From Flavobacteriales bacterium UBA7519 (GTDB lineage Bacteria; Bacteroidota; Bacteroidia; Flavobacteriales; Weeksellaceae): a stretch of DNA of 16,044 nucleotides. The translations under genes and the position numbers were made by a program. Shown one piece after another: positions 1 through 6,007 of the stretch (positions are counted from its first letter, which is position 1; each line of letters starts with the position of its first letter). The stretch is from contig DLND01000186.1 of the NCBI GenBank assembly GCA_002476905.1, positions 5,506-21,549 of the forward strand. The letters are read 5' to 3'. The notes beneath the pieces are model-generated. The model searched no databases. It was not told where the DNA came from and worked only from the letters and a program-made list of their open reading frames with translations.

Positions 1-287
1 AAAGTTTGACCAGCCAGAACAATCTCCTGAATAATCGGATTATAAGTCAAATTTGCTGCTCCATTGATCTTTGGAAGAGCACCGGCCTTAGCTTCTGCAA
101 TTTTGTAATCTGCATTGGTCACTTCCAGTTTAGCTTTCAGCGCATCCGTTTTGTTTTGCAAGGCATACTCGATTGCTTGCTTCAAAGTCACAGTTTGCTG
201 TGCAAAAACTGAAGAAAAGCCGAAAATCATAAGTACCGCTGACAAACCTTTTTTCAGTCTGCTTGCAGTTATACGTTTTCTATTCAT
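1..287 (-). CDS. TolC-family outer-membrane efflux protein, N-terminal part (truncated by window edge)
   Basis: The minus strand from the ATG at 285-287 reads about 95 residues without a stop and runs off the window at position 1, so only the N-terminus is visible. It begins with a basic n-region and a hydrophobic stretch, with likely signal-peptidase cleavage after FSSVFA (residue 29, before QQTVTL). The mature start, VTLKQAIEYALQNKTDA then a helix containing KAKLEVTNADYKIAEAKAG, is the usual opening of the outer-membrane factor family, in which long helices form the periplasmic tunnel of a tripartite efflux pump. The gene follows the tetR gene on the same strand after an 81-base gap. In Bacteroidota a TetR, TolC, HlyD-type adaptor, RND pump order is common, so the adaptor and pump probably lie beyond the window; that is inference. 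The substrate cannot be told. Confidence 0.85.
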   Translation of the reverse strand, partial: MNRKRITASRLKKGLSAVLMIFGFSSVFAQQTVTLKQAIEYALQNKTDALKAKLEVTNADYKIAEAKAGALPKINGAANLTYNPIIQEIVLAGQT

Positions 288-368
288 AATTTATTATAAG
301 TTAATTTTTAATTTTTTTTGCTTTAGTTTAAATGAACGAATTCCAAAAAAAAATACTTTACATTAGAT

Positions 369-962
369 TCAGTTTTTGAAAAGTATTCTCAGAATGATGT
401 CTTTCCTATCTGCGATCAACCTGTCGAAATCTTTATCATTGATCTTCATATTTTCCATAATCAGTGGTCGTACTGCACTAGGAAAAACCAATAGAGAGAT
501 CATATTCAGCAGAAACTGTATTGGTTCCATTTTTTCAATATTTTCCGCATCCATTTCCTTTTCAATATCTCTGTAAAGTTTTTTAAGATCAGTCTTTTCT
601 ACATCTCTCTTATGGCAGCTTCCGTTGTTAATCGGGGAAACGATATAGGTCTCTAGATAAGGATACTTCAAACTGGTTTGAAGACTTTCTTCAATAAATT
701 TTGAGATTTTTTCTTTAAAATTAAGATCAGATCTCATAATCACTTCGGATTTTTCTTTTTCTACTCTATGAGCTTCATCAAAGACAATTTGAACCAGGTT
801 ATCTCTAGACCTGAAATAGTAATTTATCAATGTTCTGTTTACTCCAGCCTCATCCGCAATCTCCTGAGTGGTGGCAGCAAAACGCCCCTGAACAAAGAAA
901 AGATTTTTAGTCGTTTCCTTTATGAGTTCTTGTGTGTGGTCCTTTTTTGATTGGTTTGACAT
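369..962 (-). CDS. TetR/AcrR-family transcriptional regulator
   Basis: A 197-residue protein of ordinary TetR length. Residues 31-50 (TTQEIADEAGVNRTLINYYF) are the typical TetR helix-turn-helix, with the YYF of the recognition helix. The remainder is a helical ligand-binding and dimerisation domain with no family-specific signature I can name; ligand unknown. I chose the ATG at 960-962 (MSNQSKKDHTQ) and not the upstream in-frame ATG at 1025, because the extra 21 codons (MFNNFVKNK...) cover the promoter and operator region, translate AT-rich repeats, and TetR proteins normally begin shortly before the first helix. It is followed on the same strand by the TolC-type gene, so it is most likely the local repressor of an efflux operon. 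The repeated palindromic sequences at its own promoter (965-1043) suggest autorepression. Confidence 0.88.
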   Translation of the reverse strand: MSNQSKKDHTQELIKETTKNLFFVQGRFAATTQEIADEAGVNRTLINYYFRSRDNLVQIVFDEAHRVEKEKSEVIMRSDLNFKEKISKFIEESLQTSLKYPYLETYIVSPINNGSCHKRDVEKTDLKKLYRDIEKEMDAENIEKMEPIQFLLNMISLLVFPSAVRPLIMENMKINDKDFDRLIADRKDIILRILFKN

Positions 963-964
963 TT

Positions 965-1043
965 TTGTTAAACAATTTTGTGCAAATCTATAACGAATTT
1001 TATTTTTGACAAAATTGTTAAACAATAAATTAAAACAATTTTG
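965..1043. promoter_or_regulatory. Repeated operator-like sequences around the tetR promoter
   Basis: Three copies of a 10-mer occur: AACAATTTTG at 971-980, its complement CAAAATTGTT at 1010-1019, and AACAATTTTG again at 1034-1043. The first two copies are each extended by a near-palindromic core: TTGTTAAACAA at 965-975 and again at 1015-1025. The first site lies at the predicted transcription start, the second over the -33 TTTG, and the third just upstream. This is the arrangement expected for a repressor that excludes RNA polymerase from its own promoter. That TetR binds here is inference from position and symmetry. Confidence 0.6.
983..1013 (-). promoter_or_regulatory. Bacteroidota-type promoter of the tetR gene
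   Basis: Read on the minus strand, TTTG (complement of 1010-1013) is followed after exactly 19 bases by TAGATTTG (complement of 983-990). This matches the Bacteroidota housekeeping consensus TTTG, 19-21 bases, TAnnTTTG at every defined position. The predicted transcription start is near 976-979, giving a leader of roughly 15 bases before the ATG at 962. It is the best promoter match in the window. Confidence 0.75.
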
Positions 1044-1131
1044 AAAAATTTAATATAAAATTATTATTTGGTATACCTAAAGGGACTTTTGATGAGGTAA
1101 GAAATACTGTGAGAAGTATAATTAAATTCAG

Positions 1132-1139
1132 TAACTTTG
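1132..1139 (+). promoter_or_regulatory. Possible -7 element for rsmB
   Basis: TAACTTTG fits TAnnTTTG on the plus strand, 82 bases before the rsmB start. No convincing TTTG is found 19-21 bases upstream, so this is a weak call. The remainder of the gap between tetR and rsmB (963-1221) holds the tetR promoter and operators and otherwise AT-rich sequence with no gene that I can see. Confidence 0.3.
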
Positions 1140-1221
1140 CAGAATCGATAAAATTGCTTTCAAAAAAATATCAAATTCAAAAAATGGAAGTTTTTTATCA
1201 GTTAAAATTTAATTAAATTTA

Positions 1222-2427
1222 ATGGAATTAATTCATAGAAACCTCCTTATCGGGATTCACGATTCACTTCAGGAAACTTTTTTTGAAGACAGAAAATATG
1301 CGGACAAAGTTATAGAAAGACTGCTGAAATCACATAAAAAATGGGGAAGTGAAGACAGAAAAGTTGTTTCCGAAATCTTTTATAATATTATCCGTTGGAA
1401 AAAACGTCTTGAATATTATATGGGTGAAGGCGTGAAACCAAATAATATTTATAAACTAATCCTCGCATACCTTTTATGGAGCAAAACCCATTACAAAAAA
1501 TTTGAAGAATTCGACGGAATCAAAGTTGCGGACATTTTAACAAAACTTAAAAAAGGAACCGTTCCGACAAAAGCCATCGAATATTCAATCCCTGATTGGT
1601 TGGCAGAAACTCTTGAAAAAGAATTGGGAAAAAACTGGGAAAGAGAGATGCTGGCTCTTAATGAACAAGCGCCAACTGTTTTGCGAACTAACTCTCTTAA
1701 GACTACTCCAAGAGAATTAATCGCTGACTTGAATGACGAAAACGTTGAAGCTTTCACCATCAAGAATTATCCGGATGCTGTACAATTAGCAGAAAAGAAA
1801 AATGTGTTTTTAACTTCTGCTTTCAAAGATGGATTGTTTGAAGTTCAGGATGCAAGCTCACAAAAAATTGGAGAATTATTGGATGTTAAAGAAGGGATGC
1901 GAGTGGTAGATGCTTGTGCTGGTGCTGGTGGAAAAACTTTACATCTTGCGGCGTTGATGAAAAACAAAGGTCAAATCATAGCCCTTGACATCTACGAATG
2001 GAAATTAGCCGAGTTAAAAAGACGTGCAAAAAGAGCTGGTGCGCACAATATTGAGACTAGACTTATATCGGATAATAAAGTCATCAAAAGACTTCATGAA
2101 AAGGCGGACAGATTATTGATTGATGCGCCTTGTTCTGGTCTCGGTGTTTTGAAAAGAAACCCTGATTCTAAATGGAAAATAGACCAGGAATTTATTGAAC
2201 GGATCAAAAGTGAGCAACAGCAAATCCTCCAAGATTATTCAAAAATATTGAAAAAAGGAGGACAGATGATTTATGCGACTTGCTCTATCTTACCATCCGA
2301 AAATAATGAGCAGGTAAAGACATTCTTAAGCAATAATCCAGATTTTTCTTTGATTAAAGATGAGAAAATTATGCCTAGCGAAGGTTATGATGGTTTCTAT
2401 ATGGCTCTTATAAAAAGAGATGCCTAA
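1222..2427 (+). CDS. rsmB: RsmB/NOP-family 16S rRNA (cytosine-5) methyltransferase
   Basis: A 401-residue protein with the two-part layout of RsmB-like enzymes: an N-terminal helical, NusB-like RNA-binding region (about residues 1-140) and a C-terminal Rossmann SAM-dependent methyltransferase domain. Motif I is DACAGAGGKT at residues 230-239 (SAM binding). Motif IV is DAPCSGLG with Cys304, and motif VI is ATCSILPSENNEQV with Cys354. In this family the motif VI cysteine attacks C6 of cytosine and the motif IV cysteine helps release the product; both are present. Length is a little under the roughly 430 residues of E. coli RsmB. It modifies rRNA during 30S assembly, using SAM. It stands alone, divergent from tetR and 204 bases before the ferredoxin reductase gene. 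Target C967 is inferred from family and not shown here; another NOP-family target is possible. Confidence 0.88.
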   Translation: MELIHRNLLIGIHDSLQETFFEDRKYADKVIERLLKSHKKWGSEDRKVVSEIFYNIIRWKKRLEYYMGEGVKPNNIYKLILAYLLWSKTHYKKFEEFDGIKVADILTKLKKGTVPTKAIEYSIPDWLAETLEKELGKNWEREMLALNEQAPTVLRTNSLKTTPRELIADLNDENVEAFTIKNYPDAVQLAEKKNVFLTSAFKDGLFEVQDASSQKIGELLDVKEGMRVVDACAGAGGKTLHLAALMKNKGQIIALDIYEWKLAELKRRAKRAGAHNIETRLISDNKVIKRLHEKADRLLIDAPCSGLGVLKRNPDSKWKIDQEFIERIKSEQQQILQDYSKILKKGGQMIYATCSILPSENNEQVKTFLSNNPDFSLIKDEKIMPSEGYDGFYMALIKRDA

Positions 2428-2571
2428 GAAAAAAAATCCCTGAGATAAATAAGTATCCCTGGATTTAAACTTCAACATAATAAGAGTAAATCTCAAACAA
2501 ATAATTCTCAAAATAATTTATAACTAAGTGATACTTTTTAGAATTAATTGAGAAGCCCATAAATATCATAC

Positions 2572-2588
2572 TTTAGAATCATTCTAAA
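2572..2588. promoter_or_regulatory. Perfect palindrome resembling a Fur-family metalloregulator box
   Basis: TTTAGAAT, one central C, then ATTCTAAA is an uninterrupted 8-1-8 inverted repeat. Its geometry matches boxes bound by Fur-superfamily dimers, and its arms match the rhizobial Irr element TTTAGAA-N3-TTCTAAA. It lies 43 bases before the reductase start and just upstream of a TAnnTTTG element, where the -33 region would be, so a bound protein would block polymerase. Which regulator binds is not visible from the sequence. Confidence 0.55.
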
Positions 2589-2603
2589 ATCATATTTAAT
2601 GCA

Positions 2604-2611
2604 TATTTTTG
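2604..2611 (+). promoter_or_regulatory. Likely -7 element of the ferredoxin reductase gene
   Basis: TATTTTTG fits TAnnTTTG. Transcription would start near 2617, giving a leader of about 15 bases before the ATG at 2632. No good -33 TTTG is present; the palindrome at 2572-2588 occupies that region. Confidence 0.5.
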
Positions 2612-2631
2612 TTACTCCAAAATTTTTATAG

Positions 2632-3684
2632 ATGTTCGAAACCGATATTATAATTATAGGTGCAGGTCCCACAGGACTTTTCGCAGTATTCGAAGCCGGA
2701 TTACTCAAATTAAGATGCCATCTTATAGATGCACTTCCACAACCCGGAGGTCAATTGACAGAACTATATCCTAAAAAACCAATTTTTGATATTCCCGGAT
2801 TTCCAAGTGTGGATGCAGGTGTTTTGGTGGATAATCTGATGGAGCAGATCAAACAGTTTGAACCTCAATTTTCGCTGGCTCAAAAGGCTGTGAGTTATGA
2901 GAAAACAGAAGAAGGAGATTTTATAGTTACAACTAGCCGAGGTGTAAAAGTTAAAGGTAAAGCCATTGCCATTGCCGGAGGTCTTGGAAGCTTTGACCCG
3001 CGAAAGCCTGAACTTGACAATATCGAAAAGTTTGAGGAAAAAGGCGTTGAATATTTTGTAAGAGAACCTGAAATGTTCCGCAATAAAAAAATTGTGATTG
3101 CAGGCGGAGGAGACTCTGCTCTAGACTGGTCTATTTTTTTAGCAGATGTAGCTTCTGAAGTGACTTTAATCCACAGAAGAAATGAATTCCGTGGCGCACT
3201 GGACTCTGTTGAAAAAGTGACTGAACTGAAACGTCAGGGAAAAATCAATCTGATTACTCCAGCTGAAGTCACTGGATTAATCGGAGAAGAAACACTCACC
3301 GCAATCGAAATAGAAAAAGATGGGGAGAAATCAATCCTTGAAACAGATTATCTTATTCCATTATTCGGACTAACTCCGAAATTGGGGCCTTTGGCAGAAT
3401 GGGGATTGGAAATTGAAAAAAATGCAATAAAAGTCAATAATGCTTTGGATTATCAGACCAATATTGACGGCATCTACGCCATTGGTGACATCAATACATA
3501 CCCAGGAAAATTAAAATTAATACTTTGCGGTTTCCACGAAGCAACCCTAATGTGCCAGAGCGTATATAACAGACTGAATCCTGGCAAAAAGTTCGTCCTG
3601 AAATACACAACCGTAAGCGGTGTAGACGGATTCGACGGAACCAGAAAGGAAGCTGAAAAAGCAGTTGTAAAATCTATTGATTAG
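2632..3684 (+). CDS. Ferredoxin-NADP reductase, thioredoxin-reductase-like type
   Basis: A 350-residue two-dinucleotide-domain flavoprotein. GAGPTG near residues 11-16 is the N-terminal FAD Rossmann motif, AGGGDSALDW begins at residue 157 and is the NADPH-binding motif, and AIGD at 283-286 is the second FAD-binding motif. The redox-active CxxC of thioredoxin reductase is absent from the NADPH domain, and there is a C-terminal extension after LILCGFHEATLMCQSVY; both traits mark the YumC/Chlorobium-type FNR family. The reaction is electron transfer between NADPH and a ferredoxin in the cytoplasm. The next gene encodes a [2Fe-2S] ferredoxin, its likely partner. A hairpin terminator at 3710-3737 lies between them, so the two are probably separate transcripts. 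The ATG gives MFETDIIIIGAGPTG with the usual short lead to the FAD motif. Confidence 0.9.
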   Translation: MFETDIIIIGAGPTGLFAVFEAGLLKLRCHLIDALPQPGGQLTELYPKKPIFDIPGFPSVDAGVLVDNLMEQIKQFEPQFSLAQKAVSYEKTEEGDFIVTTSRGVKVKGKAIAIAGGLGSFDPRKPELDNIEKFEEKGVEYFVREPEMFRNKKIVIAGGGDSALDWSIFLADVASEVTLIHRRNEFRGALDSVEKVTELKRQGKINLITPAEVTGLIGEETLTAIEIEKDGEKSILETDYLIPLFGLTPKLGPLAEWGLEIEKNAIKVNNALDYQTNIDGIYAIGDINTYPGKLKLILCGFHEATLMCQSVYNRLNPGKKFVLKYTTVSGVDGFDGTRKEAEKAVVKSID

Positions 3685-3709
3685 TAATTAATCAATTATA
3701 ATAATACTG

Positions 3710-3737
3710 AAGAGGATTTTCAAGATCCTCTTTTTTT
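3710..3737 (+). terminator. Rho-independent terminator after the ferredoxin reductase gene
   Basis: AAGAGGAT pairs with ATCCTCTT around a 7-base loop (TTTCAAG), and the second arm continues into a run of seven T (3731-3737). It lies 25 bases after the stop codon. Confidence 0.85.
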
Positions 3738-3790
3738 GTAATTCTACAAAAATTTTAGACCTAAGAATCTGGTATCTGAATTCAACTTCT

Positions 3791-3798
3791 TATCTTTG
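3791..3798 (+). promoter_or_regulatory. -7 element of the ferredoxin gene, with predicted leaderless start
   Basis: TATCTTTG matches TAnnTTTG and ends only four bases before the ferredoxin ATG at 3803. A weak -33 candidate, TCTG at 3768-3771, is 19 bases upstream. If the usual spacing to the start of transcription holds, the mRNA begins at or within a few bases of the start codon, so the transcript would be leaderless or nearly so. Confidence 0.55.
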
Positions 3799-3802
3799 CA
3801 TT

Positions 3803-4135
3803 ATGTCCGACGTTAATATTACAATAATAGACAGAGAAGGAGTTTCTCACAACATTGCAGCACCCACCGATATGGCAATGAGCCTTATGGAAATAGTTCG
3901 GGCCTATGAGCTGGCAGAAGAAGGAACAATTGGTATCTGTGGCGGCATGGCAATGTGCGCATCCTGCCAATGTTATGTTTTAAGTGAAAATGTGCCTTTA
4001 CCGGAAATGCTTCCGGATGAAGAAGCCATGCTTGCAGAAGCATTTAATGTGAAGCCTAATAGCAGATTAGGATGTCAGATTCCTGTAACGCAGGAATTAG
4101 AAGGACTAATTGTAGAATTGGCACCTGAATATTAA
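3803..4135 (+). CDS. Adrenodoxin-type [2Fe-2S] ferredoxin
   Basis: A 110-residue protein with the vertebrate/bacterial adrenodoxin-type cluster motif: Cys46, Cys52 and Cys55 (C-X5-C-X2-C within CGGMAMCASC) and Cys91 in RLGCQI, 35 residues further on. A non-ligand Cys57 is also present. The acidic helix before the fourth cysteine (LPDEEAMLAEAF) corresponds to the partner-docking surface of adrenodoxins, and the chain ends in PEY. It is a soluble one-electron carrier. The NADPH-ferredoxin reductase encoded just upstream is its probable electron donor. The acceptor is unknown: in other bacteria such ferredoxins serve cytochrome P450s, oxygenases or Fe-S cluster assembly, and no such gene is present in the window. 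It is flanked by terminators on both sides and appears to be its own transcript. Confidence 0.92.
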   Translation: MSDVNITIIDREGVSHNIAAPTDMAMSLMEIVRAYELAEEGTIGICGGMAMCASCQCYVLSENVPLPEMLPDEEAMLAEAFNVKPNSRLGCQIPVTQELEGLIVELAPEY

Positions 4136-4154
4136 AATCGTTAAATATTTATAA

Positions 4155-4188
4155 AAAAAGAGAAGACGAGTATACATCTTCTCTTTTT
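4155..4188. terminator. Terminator after the ferredoxin gene
   Basis: A 12-bp perfect stem, AAAAAGAGAAGA at 4155-4166 with TCTTCTCTTTTT at 4177-4188, encloses a 10-base loop. The T-rich second arm serves the plus strand; the A-rich first arm would serve as a T-run on the minus strand too. It lies 19 bases after the ferredoxin stop codon. Confidence 0.82.
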
Positions 4189-4195
4189 ATTTAGT

Positions 4196-4208
4196 TCAAT
4201 ATTCTAAG
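4196..4208 (+). repeat. Direct repeat copy 1 before the lipocalin gene
   Basis: TTCAATATTCTAA here recurs exactly at 4275-4287. Each copy is followed by a similar block (GGTTAACTTC versus TTAAACTTC), so the similarity extends over about 22 bases. The copies are 79 bases apart, in the 111-base gap before the lipocalin gene. Confidence 0.6.
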
Positions 4209-4265
4209 GTTAACTTCTTCCATATTTCCCTCATAAAATCTAAACCAAATTAATTTTGTTGGAAT

Positions 4266-4273
4266 TATTTTTG
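4266..4273 (+). promoter_or_regulatory. Possible -7 element of the lipocalin gene
   Basis: TATTTTTG matches TAnnTTTG and ends 26 bases before the ATG at 4300. No TTTG is found at the right upstream distance, so support is from the -7 match and position only. Confidence 0.35.
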
Positions 4274-4274
4274 C

Positions 4275-4287
4275 TTCAATATTCTAA
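4275..4287 (+). repeat. Direct repeat copy 2 before the lipocalin gene
   Basis: An exact second copy of TTCAATATTCTAA (first copy 4196-4208). It would lie at the start of the lipocalin mRNA, within the 5' leader, if the -7 element at 4266-4273 is used. Confidence 0.6.
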
Positions 4288-4299
4288 TTAAACTTCACA

Positions 4300-4843
4300 A
4301 TGAAAAAGACATTTGCAAAAATTTTACTTCCTATTTCTATAGGTATCATAGGCATTTTGGTTCTTAACTCCTGTTCCGTAGGCATTCCTGACAAGACTGT
4401 TGCAGTAAAAAACTTTGACTCTGATAAGTATCTAGGGAAATGGTACGAGATTGCAAGGTTCGATTTCAAGTTTGAACGCAATCTGAATCAGGTTACCGCA
4501 ACGTATTCTAAAAAATCCGGATGGCACAATCAAAGTGGATAATAAAGGATACGATTACGTAAAAAAAGAATGGAAGCAGAGCGTAGGCGAAGCAAGATTT
4601 GTAAATTCTGAAAACGAAGCAAGATTGAAAGTATCTTTTTTCAAACCATTCTGGGCAGGGTATAACGTCATTGCGTTAGAAGATGATTATAAACATGCGT
4701 TGGTTGTTGGCAATAATCTGAAATACCTTTGGATTCTTTCCAGAGAGAAAAAAATCCCCGAAAATGTTAAAAATAAATTCCTGGCCAAAGCCAAAGAAAT
4801 CGGATATAATACTTCCCAATTGATCTGGGTAGAACAGAAATAA
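4300..4843 (+). pseudogene. blc: Blc-type lipocalin lipoprotein, interrupted by a single-base frameshift
   Basis: The N-terminal part (from 4300) has a lipoprotein signal with lipobox LNSC (Cys25) and the lipocalin signature YLGKWYEIARF with Gly46 and Trp48. This frame ends at 4540-4542. Homology continues in the +1 frame: NPDGTIKVDNKGYDYVKKEW, then FWAGYNVIAL and NNLKYLWILSREK, to the stop at 4841-4843. The switch point is a run of six A at 4510-4515: read with five, TYSKKSGWHN becomes TYSKNPDGTIKVDN, which is the expected lipocalin text. The repaired product would be about 180 residues, as for E. coli Blc (177). Blc proteins are outer-membrane lipoproteins that bind lysophospholipid or fatty acid under envelope stress. 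The rest of the gene is undamaged, so this is either a recent mutation, a homopolymer sequencing error, or (less likely) slippage. Confidence 0.88.
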
Positions 4844-4902
4844 ATTAGTTATTAATCCTCATTGATAAGAAAAAAGACAAGACCATATATAGCTCCATTG
4901 TA

Positions 4903-4950
4903 TCGACTTGCAATTGTTTTGAGCTAGGAAACGAGCTTATTCCAAGTCGA
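4903..4950. other. Predicted stem-loop structure of unknown function
   Basis: TCGACTTG at 4903-4910 pairs perfectly with CAAGTCGA at 4943-4950. Nested within it, TGAGCT at 4920-4925 can pair with AGCTTA at 4934-4939 (one G-T) around an 8-base loop. There is no T-run after it on the plus strand (ACCAAAAAAAG follows), so it does not look like a terminator for the lipocalin gene. It lies upstream of the predicted dnaJ promoter, so it would not be in that mRNA either. It may be a DNA-level site, part of a small RNA, or chance. Confidence 0.4.
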
Positions 4951-4977
4951 ACCAAAAAAAGTTAAATTGAAAAGTAG

Positions 4978-5016
4978 ACCAAAAGTTTGGTAATAGAAAG
5001 AAACTTTATACTTTTA
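4978..5016 (+). promoter_or_regulatory. Promoter of the dnaJ-cbpM operon with an overlapping palindrome
   Basis: TTTG at 4986-4989 is followed after 19 bases by TACTTTTA at 5009-5016, a seven-of-eight match to TAnnTTTG at the consensus spacing. The palindrome ACCAAA-AG-TTTGGT (4978-4991) overlaps the -33 element and could be a regulator site. The leader would be about 70 bases. I see no CIRCE element. Confidence 0.55.
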
Positions 5017-5093
5017 AATTGAAAACTTTTCTTATTTCACAAATGATTTAACTAACTTAGGGAAAATAATACTTTTAAAAACATTTTGTTACT

Positions 5094-6005
5094 ATGGCAT
5101 TTATAGACTATTATAAAATCCTTGGGATTGAAAGAAATGCGTCTGCCGACGACATCAAAAAAGCCTACAGAAAGCTGGCGCGGAAATATCATCCTGATAT
5201 GAATCCGAACGATAAAGAGGCAGAAAAGAAATTCAAGGAAATTAATGAAGCTAACGAGGTCCTAAGCAATGCTGAAAACCGCGCTAAGTATGACAAATAT
5301 GGTGAGCATTGGAAACATGGCGAAGAATATGAACGTGCACAGCACCAGCAGAGACAGCAGCAGTATTCCGGAAATCCTGGTAGTGGATTTTCGGGAGCAG
5401 ATTATGATGGAAGTGAAGATTTTTCGGACTTTTTCCAATCCATGTTTGGTGGAAGCGGAAATTTCGGAAGAAGTTCCAGAGGCAGTGCCAGCGGAAAATT
5501 CAAAGGTCAGGATATTTCGGCAGAGCTGAACCTGAATCTGAGAGATGCCTACAAAACGCATCAGCAGACTTTCGAAATTAATGGCAAAAAGATTAGAATT
5601 ACGATTCCAGCAGGCGTGTACGACGGGCAACAGATCAAGCTGAAAGGTCACGGAAATCCGGGAATGAATGGTGGTCCAAACGGTGATCTTTACATTACAT
5701 TCAACATTACGGAAGACAAAGATTTTAAGCGCGAAGGTGACAATCTCAGGACTTCTGTTGACATTGACCTTTATACCGCAGTTTTAGGTGGAGATGTAAA
5801 TATCCAGACACTGGACGGCTCCGTGAAACTAAAAGTGAAACCGGGAACACAAAACGGAACTACAGTGCGATTGAAAGGCAAAGGGTTTCCTATTTATAAA
5901 AAAGAAAACGAATTTGGCGATCTTTATGTGACGTATAACGTAAAAATCCCAACTCACCTTACAGAAAAACAAAAAGAACTGTTTCAGCAACTCAAAAATT
6001 CTTAG
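5094..6005 (+). CDS. cbpA: CbpA-type J-domain co-chaperone (DnaJ C-terminal domain protein without zinc finger)
   Basis: A 303-residue type II (class B) Hsp40. The J-domain covers about residues 4-70, with the invariant HPD at 33-35 that stimulates the DnaK ATPase. It is followed by a Gly/Phe/Ser-rich linker (about 75-140) and two C-terminal substrate-binding beta domains containing [16 protein letters not shown] and [12 protein letters not shown]. The CxxCxGxG zinc-finger repeats of true DnaJ are missing, so this is the CbpA-like paralogue and not the main DnaJ. It delivers unfolded proteins to DnaK; E. coli CbpA also binds curved DNA. A gene for its dedicated modulator CbpM begins two bases after the stop codon, which strongly supports the assignment. 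The paralogue is typically linked to stress or stationary phase. Confidence 0.9.
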   Translation: MAFIDYYKILGIERNASADDIKKAYRKLARKYHPDMNPNDKEAEKKFKEINEANEVLSNAENRAKYDKYGEHWKHGEEYERAQHQQRQQQYSGNPGSGFSGADYDGSEDFSDFFQSMFGGSGNFGRSSRGSASGKFKGQDISAELNLNLRDAYKTHQQTFEINGKKIRITIPAGVYDGQQIKLKGHGNPGMNGGPNGDLYITFNITEDKDFKREGDNLRTSVDIDLYTAVLGGDVNIQTLDGSVKLKVKPGTQNGTTVRLKGKGFPIYKKENEFGDLYVTYNVKIPTHLTEKQKELFQQLKNS

Positions 6006-6007
6006 CT

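Larger units (their letters stand above)
2428..2631. other. Intergenic region between rsmB and the ferredoxin reductase gene
   Basis: No gene is supported in these 204 bases. ATCCCTG occurs twice (2436-2442 and 2455-2461), and AAATCC at 2434-2439 could pair with GGATTT at 2461-2466 around a long loop, which is too weak to call a terminator. The downstream half holds the palindrome and -7 element listed separately. A lone half-site TTTAGAAT also sits at 2537-2544, 35 bases ahead of the full palindrome. Confidence 0.5.
4844..5093. other. Gene-free region before the dnaJ-like operon
   Basis: These 250 bases contain no supported gene. They hold a predicted two-part hairpin (4903-4950), a palindrome and promoter (4978-5016), and AT-rich leader sequence to the ATG at 5094. 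There is no obvious terminator directly after the lipocalin gene. Confidence 0.5.

Noticed and set aside
963..1025. Longer tetR start at 1025
   Set aside because: The added residues translate the AT-rich operator and promoter repeats and extend beyond the usual TetR N-terminus; the ATG at 962 gives a standard protein.
2326..2511. Minus-strand open frame overlapping the end of rsmB
   Set aside because: Mostly overlaps the rsmB coding sequence and has no promoter or family features.
4510..4542. Programmed frameshifting in the lipocalin gene
   Set aside because: A +1 shift would be needed, A6 is a weak slip site, and lipocalins are not known to use recoding; mutation or sequencing error is simpler.
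5262..5651. 129-codon open frame opposite the dnaJ-like gene
   Set aside because: Antisense shadow of the conserved J-protein; Ser/Ile/Phe-rich composition without a domain.
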